Positions 8,382 to 17,356 are shown, counted from the first letter of the stretch. The stretch: DNA of 64,000 bases from Kitasatospora gansuensis (GCF_014203705.1 NZ_JACHJR010000001.1:5208001-5272000); one strand, 5' to 3'. Notes: generated from the letters alone by a model not told the origin. Numbers and translations are program-made.

Positions 8382-9460
8382 GGGCCGGGCAGTCGGACGG
8401 TGCTGCCGGTGGCGGCCGAGCCGCGGGCGGCCTCCAGCACGGCGAGGGTGGCGACGGCGTCGCGCGGGTCGACCGGGGGCGGCGTGCCGTCGGCGAGGGC
8501 GGTGGCGATGCCCGCGTAGTAGGCCGGGTAGTCGCCGGGTGCGGTGGGGCACGGGGCTGACGACTCGTCGGTGCCGAGCGTGCCGTGCTGGGCCGGGTCG
8601 TCCGCGCCCCACGGGGTGCCGGTGCCCGGGCGGCGTCCGGCCCTGAGGTCGGCCTCCTGCGGGTCCATGCCGAACTTCACGTACCCGGCGGCGTCGCCGA
8701 GCACCCGCAGGCGGGGGCCGCCGAGGGCGGCGATCGCGCTGGTCCACAGGTGCGAGCGGACGCCCGAGGCGTGGGTGAGGGCGAGGAAGGCGTCGTCGTC
8801 CACCGCCGCGCCGTCCCGGCGGACGTCGATCTCGGCGTAGACCGACTCGACCGGGCCGAACAGCGTGAGGGCCTGGTCCACCAGGTGGCTGCCCAGGTCG
8901 TAGAGGGTGCCGCCGACCTCGGCGGGGTCGGCCAGTTCGCGCCAGCCCGCCTTGGGCTTGGGCCGGAACCGCTCGAACCGGGACTCGAACCGGTGCACCC
9001 GGCCGAGCGAGCCGTCCTCGACCAGCCGACGGGCGGTCAGGAAGTCGCCGTCCCAGCGGCGGTTCTGGAAGACCGACAGCAGGGTGCCGGTGCGCTCCGC
9101 GAGCCGGCACAGCTCGGCCGCCTCGGCGGCGGTGGCGGCCAGCGGCTTGTCCACCACGGTGGGCAGCCCGGCGGTCAGCGCGGTGCGGGCCAGCGGTACG
9201 TGAGTGCGGTTCGGGGAGGCGATCACCACCAGGTCGAGCCGGCCCTCGGCGGCCTGGTCGAACAGCTGCTCGGGCGTGCCCAGCGGGCGGGCGTTCGGGT
9301 GTTCGCGGTGCAACTGGGCGCGGCGGTCGGGGTTGGCGGTGACCACCGCGTCCAGCTGCAGTCCGGGGGTGGTGGCGATCAGCGGGGCGTGGAAGGCGGA
9401 GCCTGCCAGGCCGTAGCCGACCAGGCCGACACGGAACGGGGGGCGGGGCGTGCTGCTCAT
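8372..9460 (-). CDS. Gfo/Idh/MocA-family oxidoreductase
   Basis: A 362-residue protein with GLVGYGLAGSAFHAPLI (Rossmann loop), VIASPNRTHVPLA and the DKPLA signature (the family's EKP with Asp). A GGTLYDLGSHLVDQAL catalytic-site motif follows near residue 175. It resembles YdgJ/scyllo-inositol dehydrogenase-like enzymes that oxidise cyclitols or sugars with NAD(P). It begins 56 bases upstream of the LPMO stop on the same strand, so shared transcription is possible but unproven. Third Gfo/Idh gene in 10 kb; they are too different to be a recent tandem duplication. Confidence 0.87.
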   Translation of the reverse strand: MSSTPRPPFRVGLVGYGLAGSAFHAPLIATTPGLQLDAVVTANPDRRAQLHREHPNARPLGTPEQLFDQAAEGRLDLVVIASPNRTHVPLARTALTAGLPTVVDKPLAATAAEAAELCRLAERTGTLLSVFQNRRWDGDFLTARRLVEDGSLGRVHRFESRFERFRPKPKAGWRELADPAEVGGTLYDLGSHLVDQALTLFGPVESVYAEIDVRRDGAAVDDDAFLALTHASGVRSHLWTSAIAALGGPRLRVLGDAAGYVKFGMDPQEADLRAGRRPGTGTPWGADDPAQHGTLGTDESSAPCPTAPGDYPAYYAGIATALADGTPPPVDPRDAVATLAVLEAARGSAATGSTVRLPGPGH

Positions 9461-9516
9461 GCCCTTACTCAACCACGACCCCCGCTCCGGGCCGGTGCGG
9501 CGCGGTTGCCCCGGCG

Positions 9517-10422
9517 TCAGCGGGCGGTCCGGCCCTCGATCCGGCGACGGCGGTGCAGGACGGCGACGGCGCCGCCGGCCAGGACGAACGAGCTGCCGAC
9601 GGCGGCCATCAGGCCGGTGGAGCGGTCGGTGCCCGTTTCGGCCAGCTGCTGGGCGGTGGCGGGGGCTGCTGCGGGTGCGGCGGCCGGGGCGGCTGCGGGT
9701 GCGACGACCGGTGCTGCGGCGTGGTCGTGGTGCGCGGAGGTGTCCGAGGCCGGGACCACGGCGGCCGGGGCGGCGGCCGTACCGCTGCCGTCGAAGGCCA
9801 CGTCGGAGCAGGTGTAGAACGCCTCCGGGCTGTCCGAACGCTGCCAGATCGCGTAGACCATCTGACGGCCGGTCTTGCCGGTCGGGATGGTCACCGGGAA
9901 CGAGTAGTAGCCGTTCACCACCTGCGGGTCGGTGATGCTGGCGAACGGTGTGGTGTCCAGGTTCGACCAGCTCAGCGGGAGGTTCGGGTTGTAGCTGCTG
10001 TTGGTCATGAAGAGCTGGAAGGTGCCCCGGTGCGGCGCGGTGGCCCGGAACTTGAACGTGGTGCTCGCACCGGCGGTCAGGTTGGTGGCCGGCCAGTCGT
10101 TGCGGGCCAGGTCGAGCCCGACGAACTCGGCGGCGTTCGCGCTGCACAGGCGGCCGTCCGGGATCAGCTGGCGGTGCCGGCCGGCCGCGTCGCCGATCCG
10201 GACGCCGTTCCAGTCGTACATGGCCTGGGTGCCGCCGACGGCGATGGCGGCCTTGCAGGCGGCCGACTTGGGCTGCTCCGGGTTCTCCAGATAACAGCCG
10301 TACACCCGGCTGAGCGGGTTCTGCAGGGAGCCGTGGGCCGTGGCGGTGCCGGCGCCGAGCGCGGTGGTGGCCAGTGCGGTGCCGGCGAGGGCGACGACGA
10401 CGGCGGTGCGACGAAGAGACAT
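9517..10422 (-). CDS. AA10 lytic polysaccharide monooxygenase with C-terminal sorting signal
   Basis: A 301-residue exported enzyme. The signal peptide (residues 1-29) ends ...GTATA so that His30 (HGSLQNPLSR) becomes the mature N-terminus, and His131 (TAPHRGTFQ) completes the copper histidine brace. Such enzymes cleave chitin or cellulose oxidatively. After the catalytic domain (to ~residue 212) an Ala/Pro linker containing HHDH leads to LAETG (260-264), a hydrophobic helix and an RRRR tail, which is a sortase substrate signal. LAxTG is the motif favoured by class E sortases of streptomycetes. The enzyme is thus probably anchored to the cell wall, unlike most secreted AA10 proteins. Confidence 0.9.
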   Translation of the reverse strand: MSLRRTAVVVALAGTALATTALGAGTATAHGSLQNPLSRVYGCYLENPEQPKSAACKAAIAVGGTQAMYDWNGVRIGDAAGRHRQLIPDGRLCSANAAEFVGLDLARNDWPATNLTAGASTTFKFRATAPHRGTFQLFMTNSSYNPNLPLSWSNLDTTPFASITDPQVVNGYYSFPVTIPTGKTGRQMVYAIWQRSDSPEAFYTCSDVAFDGSGTAAAPAAVVPASDTSAHHDHAAAPVVAPAAAPAAAPAAAPATAQQLAETGTDRSTGLMAAVGSSFVLAGGAVAVLHRRRRIEGRTAR

Positions 10423-10719
10423 GGTGGGGGTGCTCCTTCAGCGGTGGGGGTCGCTGAGAAGTACGCTAGCCAGGCGCCGCTTGGCAGTTGACGGGCACTC
10501 AGATCTGTTAGGAACCCTTTAAGCCTGCCTTGAGGTGGCCATGAGGATCGATCCGAGAGGCGGAGCCGGCCGTCCGGTGGGCGGGACGTGCTCCCGTCGG
10601 GCAGGCGTGCGGATTAGGCTGTGCCCCGTTGGGGCAGCGCAGTATCCCTGGTGGGGCTCTCCGGGGCACCACTCTCACCGCTATCCGCACGACCTCGCAC
10701 GACTTCGGGAGACACGCAC

Positions 10720-11499
10720 GTGGCAGAGCGCAAGCCCATCGAGTCCTGGCTGACCGACATGGACGGCGTCCTCATTCACGAGGGCACGCCGATCCCCGGC
10801 GCGGAGGAGTTCCTCCGCCGCCTGCGGGAGTCCGGCAAGCCGTTCCTGGTGCTGACCAACAACTCCATCTACACCCCCCGGGACCTCAGCGCCCGGCTGG
10901 CCGGTATGGGCCTGGAGGTGCCGGAGGAGTGCATCTGGACCTCGGCCCTGGCCACCGCCAAGTTCCTCAAGGGCCAGCGCCCGGGCGGCACCGCGTACGT
11001 CATCGGCGAGGCCGGTCTGACCACCGCGCTCTACCAGGCCGGCTACGTGCTGACCGACAAGGACCCGGACTACGTGGTCCTCGGCGAGACCCGCACCTAC
11101 AGCTTCGAGGCGCTGACCAAGGCGATCCGCCTGATCAACGCCGGGGCGCGGTTCATCTGCACCAACCCGGACGAGACCGGCCCGTCCCCCGAGGGCGTGC
11201 TGCCGGCCACCGGCTCGGTCGCGGCGCTGATCACCAAGGCGACCGGTGTCGACCCGTACTTCGTCGGCAAGCCCAACCCGCTGATGATGCGCGAGGCGCT
11301 GAACAGCGCGGGCGCCCACTCCGAGACCGCCGTGATGATCGGCGACCGGATGGACACCGACATCGTCGCGGGCATGGAGGCCGGCATGGAGACCATCCTG
11401 GTGCTCACCGGTCTGACCGCCGAGGCGGACGTGGAGCGCTTCCCGTACCGGCCGACCCGGGTGGCCAAGTCGATCGCCGACCTGATCGAGCTGATCTGA
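10720..11499 (+). CDS. HAD-IIA family hydrolase (NagD-like phosphatase)
   Basis: 259 residues from the GTG at 10720, with GGGAGA 7 bases upstream; a longer in-frame start at 10621 would add 33 residues overlapping a promoter-like TAGGCT and a TGCCCC/GGGGCA hairpin. Motif I is WLTDMDGVLIHEG (second nucleophile Asp retained), motif II LVLTNNS, and motif IV GDRMDTDIVAGMEAG. The IIA cap lies between. These enzymes dephosphorylate small phosphometabolites. The last codons (CTGATCGAG...TGA) are repeated 27 bases downstream with a second in-frame TGA. Confidence 0.88.
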   Translation: MAERKPIESWLTDMDGVLIHEGTPIPGAEEFLRRLRESGKPFLVLTNNSIYTPRDLSARLAGMGLEVPEECIWTSALATAKFLKGQRPGGTAYVIGEAGLTTALYQAGYVLTDKDPDYVVLGETRTYSFEALTKAIRLINAGARFICTNPDETGPSPEGVLPATGSVAALITKATGVDPYFVGKPNPLMMREALNSAGAHSETAVMIGDRMDTDIVAGMEAGMETILVLTGLTAEADVERFPYRPTRVAKSIADLIELI

Positions 11500-11655
11500 T
11501 CGGGTCGTCTGATCGAGTTGCTCTGACCTCTGCTCGACTCCTGTGCCCCTTCGGTCCGGCTGGTAGCCGGTGGCCGGAGGGGCGCTGTCGTGTCGGTACG
11601 GGTGTGTAGCGTTCGGGGTGTCAGATGACGTTGTGCGGTGAGAGGCAGTGGGGCT

Positions 11656-12366
11656 GTGACGGAGCTGGTGGAGACGGTGGCCGGGTTCGAGGTGCCGGAG
11701 TCCTGGCGCGGGGCGCTGGCGGGGGAGTTGGCCAAGCCGTACTTCGGTGAGCTGGCGGCCTTCGTGGCGGAGCAGCGGGCCGAGCACCAGGTCTTCCCGC
11801 CCAGCGGGCAGGAGTTCGCGGCGCTGGCGGCCACGCCGTACGAGAAGGTCCGGGTGCTGGTGCTCGGCCAGGACCCGTACCACGACGACAACCAGGCGCA
11901 CGGGATGAGCTTCTCGGTGCAGCCCGGCGTCAAGACCCCGCCCTCGCTGCGGAACATGTTCAAGGAGCTGGACGCCGACCTCGGCATCCCCGCCCCCGAC
12001 AACGGCTACCTGATGCACTGGGCCGAGCAGGGCGTGCTGCTGCTCAACGCGGTGCTCACGGTGCGCGCGCACGAGGCCAACTCGCACAAGGGCAAGGGCT
12101 GGGAGAAGTTCACCGACGCGGTGATCACGGCGGTCAGCGACCGACCCGAGCCGTGCGTCTTCGTGCTCTGGGGTAACTACGCGAAGAAGAAGCTGCCGCT
12201 GATCGACACCTCCCGGCACGTGGTGGTGCAGGGGGCGCACCCCTCGCCGCTGTCGGCCCGGCTGTTCTTCGGCAGCCGTCCGTTCTCGCAGATCAACGAG
12301 GCGCTGACCGGGTTCGGCAGCGAGCCGATCGACTGGCGGGTGCCGAACCTGGCCGAGCAGGGCTGA
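11656..12366 (+). CDS. ung: Uracil-DNA glycosylase, family 1
   Basis: 236 residues. Water-activating motif GQDPYHDDNQAHG near residue 65, LLLNAVLTVR, FVLWGNYAKKK, and the minor-groove HPSPLSARLFFGS motif are all present. It removes uracil from DNA to start base-excision repair, important in a high-GC genome prone to cytosine deamination. GTG at 11656 gives an N-terminus near the usual family length; the in-frame GTG at 11638 would add six residues. A strong hairpin follows the stop. Confidence 0.93.
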   Translation: MTELVETVAGFEVPESWRGALAGELAKPYFGELAAFVAEQRAEHQVFPPSGQEFAALAATPYEKVRVLVLGQDPYHDDNQAHGMSFSVQPGVKTPPSLRNMFKELDADLGIPAPDNGYLMHWAEQGVLLLNAVLTVRAHEANSHKGKGWEKFTDAVITAVSDRPEPCVFVLWGNYAKKKLPLIDTSRHVVVQGAHPSPLSARLFFGSRPFSQINEALTGFGSEPIDWRVPNLAEQG

Positions 12367-12382
12367 CGAGGCGTCCGGTCAC

Positions 12383-12416
12383 CCGGGCCCGGCCTGTCGA
12401 GGTGGGCCGGGCCCGG
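12383..12416. terminator. Hairpin between convergent ung and CoA-transferase genes
   Basis: A perfect 12-bp inverted repeat, CCGGGCCCGGCC / GGCCGGGCCCGG, with a 10-base loop lies 17 bases after the ung stop and downstream of the convergent CoA-transferase B gene. No U-tract is present, as is usual in streptomycetes. It could serve both strands. Confidence 0.7.
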
Positions 12417-12460
12417 CATGACCGGTTGAGGGTGGGTCAGCTGGTCGGTAGATGGCCGGT

Positions 12461-12508
12461 CAGATGGTGTGTCGGATAGTGTGTCGGATGGTGTGTCGGA
12501 TGGTGTGT
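12461..12508 (-). repeat. Four 12-bp tandem repeats downstream of the CoA-transferase B stop
   Basis: The plus strand shows CAGATGGTGTGT, CGGATAGTGTGT, CGGATGGTGTGT x2, directly abutting the stop codon. In the gene's frame the minus strand reads TGA-CAC-ACC-ATC, then CGA-CAC-ACC/T-ATC three times, then a second TGA at 12460-12462. The stop codon itself looks like the C-to-T variant of the CGA opening each unit. Confidence 0.85.
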
Positions 12509-13170
12509 CAGAGCAGCTTCGGGCCGGTGGCGGCCTGCACCTCGTCGAAGGTGTGACCGGGGGCGACCTCGACCAGGCGGAGGCCCTCGGGGGTGACGTC
12601 GATGACGGCCAGGTCGGTGACGATGCGGTGCACCACGCCCCGGCCGGTGGCGGGCAGTGACAGCTCGTCAACGATCTTGGGGGAGCCGTCCCGGGCGGTG
12701 TGCTCCATCACCACGATCAGCCGGCGGGCGCCGTGCACGAGATCCATCGCACCGCCCATCCCCTTGACCATCTTGCCGGGGATCATCCAGTTGGCCAGAT
12801 CGCCGGCGGCGGAGACCTGCATCGCGCCGAGCACCGAGACGTCGATCCGGCCGGCCCGGATCATGCCGAACGAGAACGCCGAGTCGAAGTACGCGGCGCC
12901 GTCGGCGACGGTGACCGTCTCCTTGCCCGCGTTGATCAGGTCGGGGTGCTCCGCGCCGTCGTACGGGTAGGGGCCGACACCGAGGATGCCGTTCTCCGAG
13001 TGCAGCACCACGTGCACGCCGGGCGGCAGGTGACCGGGGATCAGGGTGGGCAGGCCGATGCCCAGGTTGACGTACTGGCCGGCGCGGAGCTCGCGGGCCG
13101 CCCGGGCGGCCAGAGCGTCGCGCGGGTCGAGCGCGGTTGTGGTGGCGGTGGTGGTGCTGTCGGCGGTCAT
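12508..13170 (-). CDS. scoB: 3-oxoacid CoA-transferase subunit B
   Basis: 220 residues. The catalytic glutamate sits in HSENGILGVG (residues ~57-66), with NLGIGLPTLIP before it and the GKMVKGMGGAMDLVHGA motif in the C-terminal half, as in ScoB/PcaJ subunits. With subunit A it moves CoA from succinyl-CoA (or acetyl-CoA) to a 3-oxo acid such as acetoacetate or 3-oxoadipate. It begins 3 bases after the subunit A stop, so the pair is one operon. No beta-ketoadipate or ketone-body genes are adjacent, so the acceptor acid cannot be decided. Confidence 0.92.
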   Translation of the reverse strand: MTADSTTTATTTALDPRDALAARAARELRAGQYVNLGIGLPTLIPGHLPPGVHVVLHSENGILGVGPYPYDGAEHPDLINAGKETVTVADGAAYFDSAFSFGMIRAGRIDVSVLGAMQVSAAGDLANWMIPGKMVKGMGGAMDLVHGARRLIVVMEHTARDGSPKIVDELSLPATGRGVVHRIVTDLAVIDVTPEGLRLVEVAPGHTFDEVQAATGPKLL

Positions 13171-13173
13171 GGC

Positions 13174-13953
13174 TCAGCTCCCCTGGGGGGTGGTGGAGTT
13201 GGTGGGCAGGGCCCGGACGGTGCGGCGTTCGATCCGGCGGTCGGCGGGGTCGGCGGCGACCACCCGGTCGACGTAGACGCCGGGCAGGTGGATCGCGTCC
13301 GGCGGGAGCTGGCCGGGCTCGACGATCCGGTCCGCCTCGACCACGGTGGTCCGGCCGGCGGTGGCACAGAGCGGGTTGAAGTTGCGCGCGGCGGCGTTGA
13401 AGACGCAGTTGCCGTGCCGGTCGGCCACCTCGGCGCGGACCAGCGCGTAGTCGGCGGTGATCGCCTCCTCCAGCAGGTACCGCCGACCGCCGAACTCCCG
13501 GACCTCCTTGGGCGGTGAGGCCAGCGCGACGCTCCCGTCGGCGGCGTACCGCCAGGGCAGGCCGCCCTCCTCGACCTGGGTGCCCACCCCAGCGGGGGTG
13601 AAGAAGGCGGGGATGCCCGCACCACCCGCGCGCAGCCGCTCGGCCAGTGTGCCCTGCGGGGTGAGCTCGACCTCCAGCTCGCCGGACAGGTACTGCCGGG
13701 CGAACTCCTTGTTCTCACCCACGTAGGAGGAGGTCATCCGGGCGATCCGGCCGGCCCGGAGGAGCAGGCCGAGCCCCCAATCGTCCACCCCGCAGTTGTT
13801 GGACACCACCCGCAGACCGGAGGTGCCGGCGCCGACCAGGGCGCCGATCAGCGTGCTCGGAATGCCGCAGAGACCGAAGCCGCCGACGGCGAGCGTCGCG
13901 CCGTCGGGGATGTCCTCGACCGCGCGGGCGGGGGAGTCCAAGACCTTGTCCAA
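13174..13953 (-). CDS. scoA: 3-oxoacid CoA-transferase subunit A
   Basis: About 259 residues. Diagnostic sequence includes LAVGGFGLCGIPSTLI near the N-terminus, VSNNCGVDDWGLG, YVGENKEFARQ and GGAGIPAFFTPAGVGT, matching ScoA/PcaI. TTG at 13953 is preferred because GAGGTG lies 5 bases upstream and family proteins start at this point; an in-frame GTG at 13962 and longer forms up to 14136 are possible but lack a well-placed ribosome site. Together with subunit B it forms the CoA-transferase; the upstream 285 bases separate it from the divergent Liv-type transporter. Confidence 0.9.
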   Translation of the reverse strand: MDKVLDSPARAVEDIPDGATLAVGGFGLCGIPSTLIGALVGAGTSGLRVVSNNCGVDDWGLGLLLRAGRIARMTSSYVGENKEFARQYLSGELEVELTPQGTLAERLRAGGAGIPAFFTPAGVGTQVEEGGLPWRYAADGSVALASPPKEVREFGGRRYLLEEAITADYALVRAEVADRHGNCVFNAAARNFNPLCATAGRTTVVEADRIVEPGQLPPDAIHLPGVYVDRVVAADPADRRIERRTVRALPTNSTTPQGS

Positions 13954-14238
13954 GGGAGTCACCTCATGAGGGGGTTGGGACGGTGCCGCAGGAGGTCGGG
14001 ACCTTGCTGCGCCCACCACCTTCTCCGCAGCCGACCGGGGCTTTCCATGGCGGCCGTGGCCATGGGAGTGGCCCGTCCCATGTCGATCAGGCACATGAGC
14101 CGGGGTGATGGCCGGGGATATGGCGGTCCGGCACATATCGACAGCTGACGCTGCGTCGTCCCGTCACATGTCGCCCACCCGACGCCGCACCTACGGTTCC
14201 GGAATCCACCACCGCCGTGTCGTCAGGAGTCGGCCATC

Positions 14239-15576
14239 ATGCGCAGTTCCACCAACAGCCCCAGACCCGCAGCTCAGGCCGTGAGCTCGACCGTTTGTCC
14301 CGCCGCGCGATCGACGGCTCCCTCGACGGCTCCCTCGACCGCTCGCCCGACCGCGCGCCGAGGGAGTCGGCGCCTGCTCGCCGCCGCGCTGGGTGGCCTG
14401 CTCGCGGTGACCGTGGTCGGCTGCGCCAAGGCCGGGACGGCGGGCAGCACGGCGGCCGACGCGGGTGGCAGCAAGACCCCGGTGAAGGTCGGGCTGGTGT
14501 ACTCGAAGACCGGTCCGCTGGCGGCCTACGGCAAGCAGTACCTGGAGGGCTTCAAGGCGGGGCTCGACTACGCGACCAAGGGCACCGGCACGGTGGACGG
14601 CCACAAGATCGAGCTCGCCGAACAGGACGACGCGGGCGACCCGGCCAAGGCTGTCTCCGCCGCCAAGGACCTGATCGGCAAGGGGCACAAGATCCTGGCG
14701 GGTTCGACCGCCTCGGGCGTGGCGCTCCAGGTGGGCCCGATCGCGGCGCAGAACAAGGTGCTCTTCATCAGCGGCCCGGCCGCCACCGACAAGGTCACCG
14801 GGCTGAACAAGTACACCTTCCGTTCGGGTCGGCAGTCGTACCAGGACATTCGTACGGCGGCCTCGTTCATCGGGGACGCCAAGGGCAAGAAGGTCACGGT
14901 GCTGGCCCAGGACAATGCCTTCGGGCAGGGCAACGTGGCGGCCGTGAAGGCGGTGCTGGGCGGTCAGGGCGCGATGGTGGACGCGGTGCTCGCTCCGCCG
15001 AGCGCGACCGACCTCACCCCGTTCGCCACCCAGGCGAAGTCCGCCAAGCCCGACCTGCTGTACGTCGCCTGGGCGGGGGAGACCGCTTCCGCGCTCTGGA
15101 CCTCGCTCAACCAGCAGGACGTCTTCGCCTCGACCAAGGTGGTGACCGGCCTCGACCTGGCGGCCTCCTACCCGCTGTTCGGCCCGGCGGCCGAGAAGAT
15201 CTCCTTCCTGAACCACTACTTCGACGGCGCGGCCGGCACCGAGGTCGAGAAGGCGATGACCGCCGCCGTCGGCAAGGCCGGCGCCAAGTCGGACATCTTC
15301 ACCCCTGACGGCTTCACCGCCGCGCAGATGGTGGTGCACGCGATCGAGGCCAATAAGGGCTCGGCCGACGACACCGACGCCCTGGTGAAGGCGCTGGAGG
15401 GGTGGAGCTTCGACGGGGTCAAGGGCAAGCTGACCGTCCGGGCCGAGGACCACGCACTGCTGCAGCCGATGTTCCAGGTGAAGCTCACCGGGTCCGGCGC
15501 AGACGCGAAGCCGACGGTGGAGAAGACCCTCCCCGCTGACCAGGTGGCACCCCCGGCCACCCCGATCGCGGGCTGA
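14239..15576 (+). CDS. Branched-chain amino-acid-type ABC transporter substrate-binding lipoprotein
   Basis: 445 residues. A long Ser/Thr/Ala-rich N-terminus precedes RRGSRRLLAAALGGLLAVT and the lipobox VVGC, so the mature protein is lipid-anchored outside. The periplasmic-binding type 1 fold is clear: KVGLVYSKTGPLAAYGKQY, EQDDAGDPAKA, LAGSTASGVALQV and a C-terminal LPADQVAPP tail. It delivers ligand to the LivHM permease encoded downstream and begins the six-gene operon (6-base spacing to the next gene). Ligands in this family range from Leu/Ile/Val to amides, urea and aromatic acids, so branched-chain amino acids should not be assumed. Confidence 0.88.
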   Translation: MRSSTNSPRPAAQAVSSTVCPAARSTAPSTAPSTARPTARRGSRRLLAAALGGLLAVTVVGCAKAGTAGSTAADAGGSKTPVKVGLVYSKTGPLAAYGKQYLEGFKAGLDYATKGTGTVDGHKIELAEQDDAGDPAKAVSAAKDLIGKGHKILAGSTASGVALQVGPIAAQNKVLFISGPAATDKVTGLNKYTFRSGRQSYQDIRTAASFIGDAKGKKVTVLAQDNAFGQGNVAAVKAVLGGQGAMVDAVLAPPSATDLTPFATQAKSAKPDLLYVAWAGETASALWTSLNQQDVFASTKVVTGLDLAASYPLFGPAAEKISFLNHYFDGAAGTEVEKAMTAAVGKAGAKSDIFTPDGFTAAQMVVHAIEANKGSADDTDALVKALEGWSFDGVKGKLTVRAEDHALLQPMFQVKLTGSGADAKPTVEKTLPADQVAPPATPIAG

Positions 15577-15581
15577 TCCAC

Positions 15582-16457
15582 ATGTCGAACCGTGCAGCCG
15601 CAGCCGCCTCCTCGGCCACGGCGGGAGCCTCGGCCGGGGTGGTGGGAGCCTCGGCCGGGGTGGTGAGTGCCCCGGTGGAGGTGGTGGGAGCCTCGGCGGA
15701 AGCCTCGGTCGATTCGGTGCTGCGGCTGCGCGGGGTGGGCTGGTCCGTCCGTGGCGTGCCGATCGTCGAGGAAGTCTCCTTCGACGTGCACGAAGGCGAG
15801 TTCATCGCTTTCATCGGCCCGAACGGCGCGGGCAAGACCTCCTTGTTCAACCTGATCTCCGGGATCTACCCGGCGACGCACGGGGTCATCGAGCTCGACG
15901 GTGCGGACATCACCACCGAGTCGGTGCACGGCCGGGCCCGCCGCGGACTGGGCCGGACCTTCCAGACCTCCTCACTGTGGAACGGGATGACGGTGGCCGA
16001 CCACGTCCGGCTGGCCGCCCAGGCGGCGGCCGGGCCGGGCGCCTCGTACCGGATCTGGCGCCGGGCCGGCCGGTACGCCGGGCAGGTCGCCGAGACCCTG
16101 GAGCGGACCGAACTCGCCCACCGGGCCGACACTTTGGCGAGTGCGCTGTCGCACGGCGAGAAGCGCAAGCTGGAGCTGGCCGTCCTGCTGGTCTCCGACC
16201 CCCGGCTGATCCTGCTGGACGAGCCGATGGCCGGAGTCAGCGCGGAGGAGGTCCCGGCCCTGACCGCGCTGATCCGCTCGGTGCACCGGGACCTCGGCCG
16301 CACCGTGCTGATGGTGGAACACCACATGGACGTCCTGCTCGGCCTCGCGGACCGGCTCGCCGTGATGCACCACGGCACGCTGCTCGCGCTCGACACCCCT
16401 GCTGCCGTGATGGCCGACGCCACCGTGCAGCAGGCCTACCTGGGAGAGGGACTGTGA
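15582..16457 (+). CDS. livG: Liv-type ABC transporter ATP-binding protein (LivG)
   Basis: 291 residues. Walker A GPNGAGKTS near residue 90, Q-loop in GRTFQTSSLW, signature LSHGEKRKLELA (the family's variant of LSGGQ) and Walker B LILLDEPMAGVS, followed by the H-loop VEHHMD. It drives uptake through LivHM. The first ~45 residues are an Ala/Gly/Val-rich extension made of imperfect repeats (GASAGVV twice), absent from most LivG proteins; an internal GTG could be the true start. The stop overlaps the livF start (GTGA). Confidence 0.92.
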   Translation: MSNRAAAAASSATAGASAGVVGASAGVVSAPVEVVGASAEASVDSVLRLRGVGWSVRGVPIVEEVSFDVHEGEFIAFIGPNGAGKTSLFNLISGIYPATHGVIELDGADITTESVHGRARRGLGRTFQTSSLWNGMTVADHVRLAAQAAAGPGASYRIWRRAGRYAGQVAETLERTELAHRADTLASALSHGEKRKLELAVLLVSDPRLILLDEPMAGVSAEEVPALTALIRSVHRDLGRTVLMVEHHMDVLLGLADRLAVMHHGTLLALDTPAAVMADATVQQAYLGEGL

Positions 16458-17356
16458 CGGACTCCTCCTTCCTGACCTCCGGTCAGACCGACGAGGCTGC
16501 CGCTGGTGCTGCTGTCGCCGCCGTTGACCCGGAGGCGTTGCTGACGGTGCGTCACCTGCGGGTGGTGATCGACGGGTTGCACATCCTGCACGGGGTGGAC
16601 CTGGACGTCGCGCCGAGCGGGGTCACCGCCCTGCTCGGGCGCAACGGCGCGGGGAAGACCACCACGGTCAAGGCGATCATGGGGCTGGTGCCGCGGACCG
16701 GGAGCCTGCGGTTCGCTGGGGCCGAACTGGTGAAGCTGCCGACCCACCTGGTGGTCCGTCAGGGCATTGGCTATGCCCCGGAGGACCGGGGGATCTTCGC
16801 CGGCCTGACCGTGGCCGAGAATCTCCGACTCGCCGAACGGGACGGCTCCCCGGCGTACGACCTGGTCCACGAGCTCTTCCCGGAACTCAAGCAGCGGGCC
16901 GGGCAGTTGGCCGGGACGCTGTCCGGCGGTCAGCAGCAGATGGTGGCGATCGGACGGACCCTGCTCAACGGCAACCGCCTGATCATCGCCGACGAGCCGA
17001 CCAAGGGCCTGGCGCCGAAGATCGTGTCCGAGGTCGCCGACGTGCTGGAGCGGGCCGCCGCGACGGTACCCGTCCTGCTGGTCGAGCAGAACCTCGCTCT
17101 GGTCCGCCGGTTGGCCGGCACCTGCGTCGTGCTGGCCGACGGCCGGACCGCCCACCGGGGCGGCACGGCCGAGTTGCTCGCCGACGAGGAGGCCGCCCGC
17201 CGACTGCTCGGCGTCGGCCGCCCCGCGCCCGGTCCTGCTGCTGGTCCTGCTGGCGGTCCTGCTGCTGGTTCCGGCTCGGCGCCCGCGTCGTCGACCGTTG
17301 CCGTACCTCCTCCCGTCGCTCCGACTGCCGCTGTCACCACGGAGGTGGCTCCCTGA
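16454..17356 (+). CDS. livF: Liv-type ABC transporter ATP-binding protein (LivF)
   Basis: 300 residues from the GTG overlapping the livG stop. Walker A GRNGAGKTT, Q-loop region GIGYAPEDRGIFAGLTV (typical LivF 'PEDR'), signature TLSGGQQQMVAIGR and Walker B LIIADEPTKGLAP are intact. It forms the heterodimeric ATPase with LivG. The C-terminal ~45 residues after LLGVGRP are a Pro/Ala/Gly/Val low-complexity tail of unknown use. The stop overlaps the livH start by one base. Confidence 0.92.
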   Translation: MTDSSFLTSGQTDEAAAGAAVAAVDPEALLTVRHLRVVIDGLHILHGVDLDVAPSGVTALLGRNGAGKTTTVKAIMGLVPRTGSLRFAGAELVKLPTHLVVRQGIGYAPEDRGIFAGLTVAENLRLAERDGSPAYDLVHELFPELKQRAGQLAGTLSGGQQQMVAIGRTLLNGNRLIIADEPTKGLAPKIVSEVADVLERAAATVPVLLVEQNLALVRRLAGTCVVLADGRTAHRGGTAELLADEEAARRLLGVGRPAPGPAAGPAGGPAAGSGSAPASSTVAVPPPVAPTAAVTTEVAP

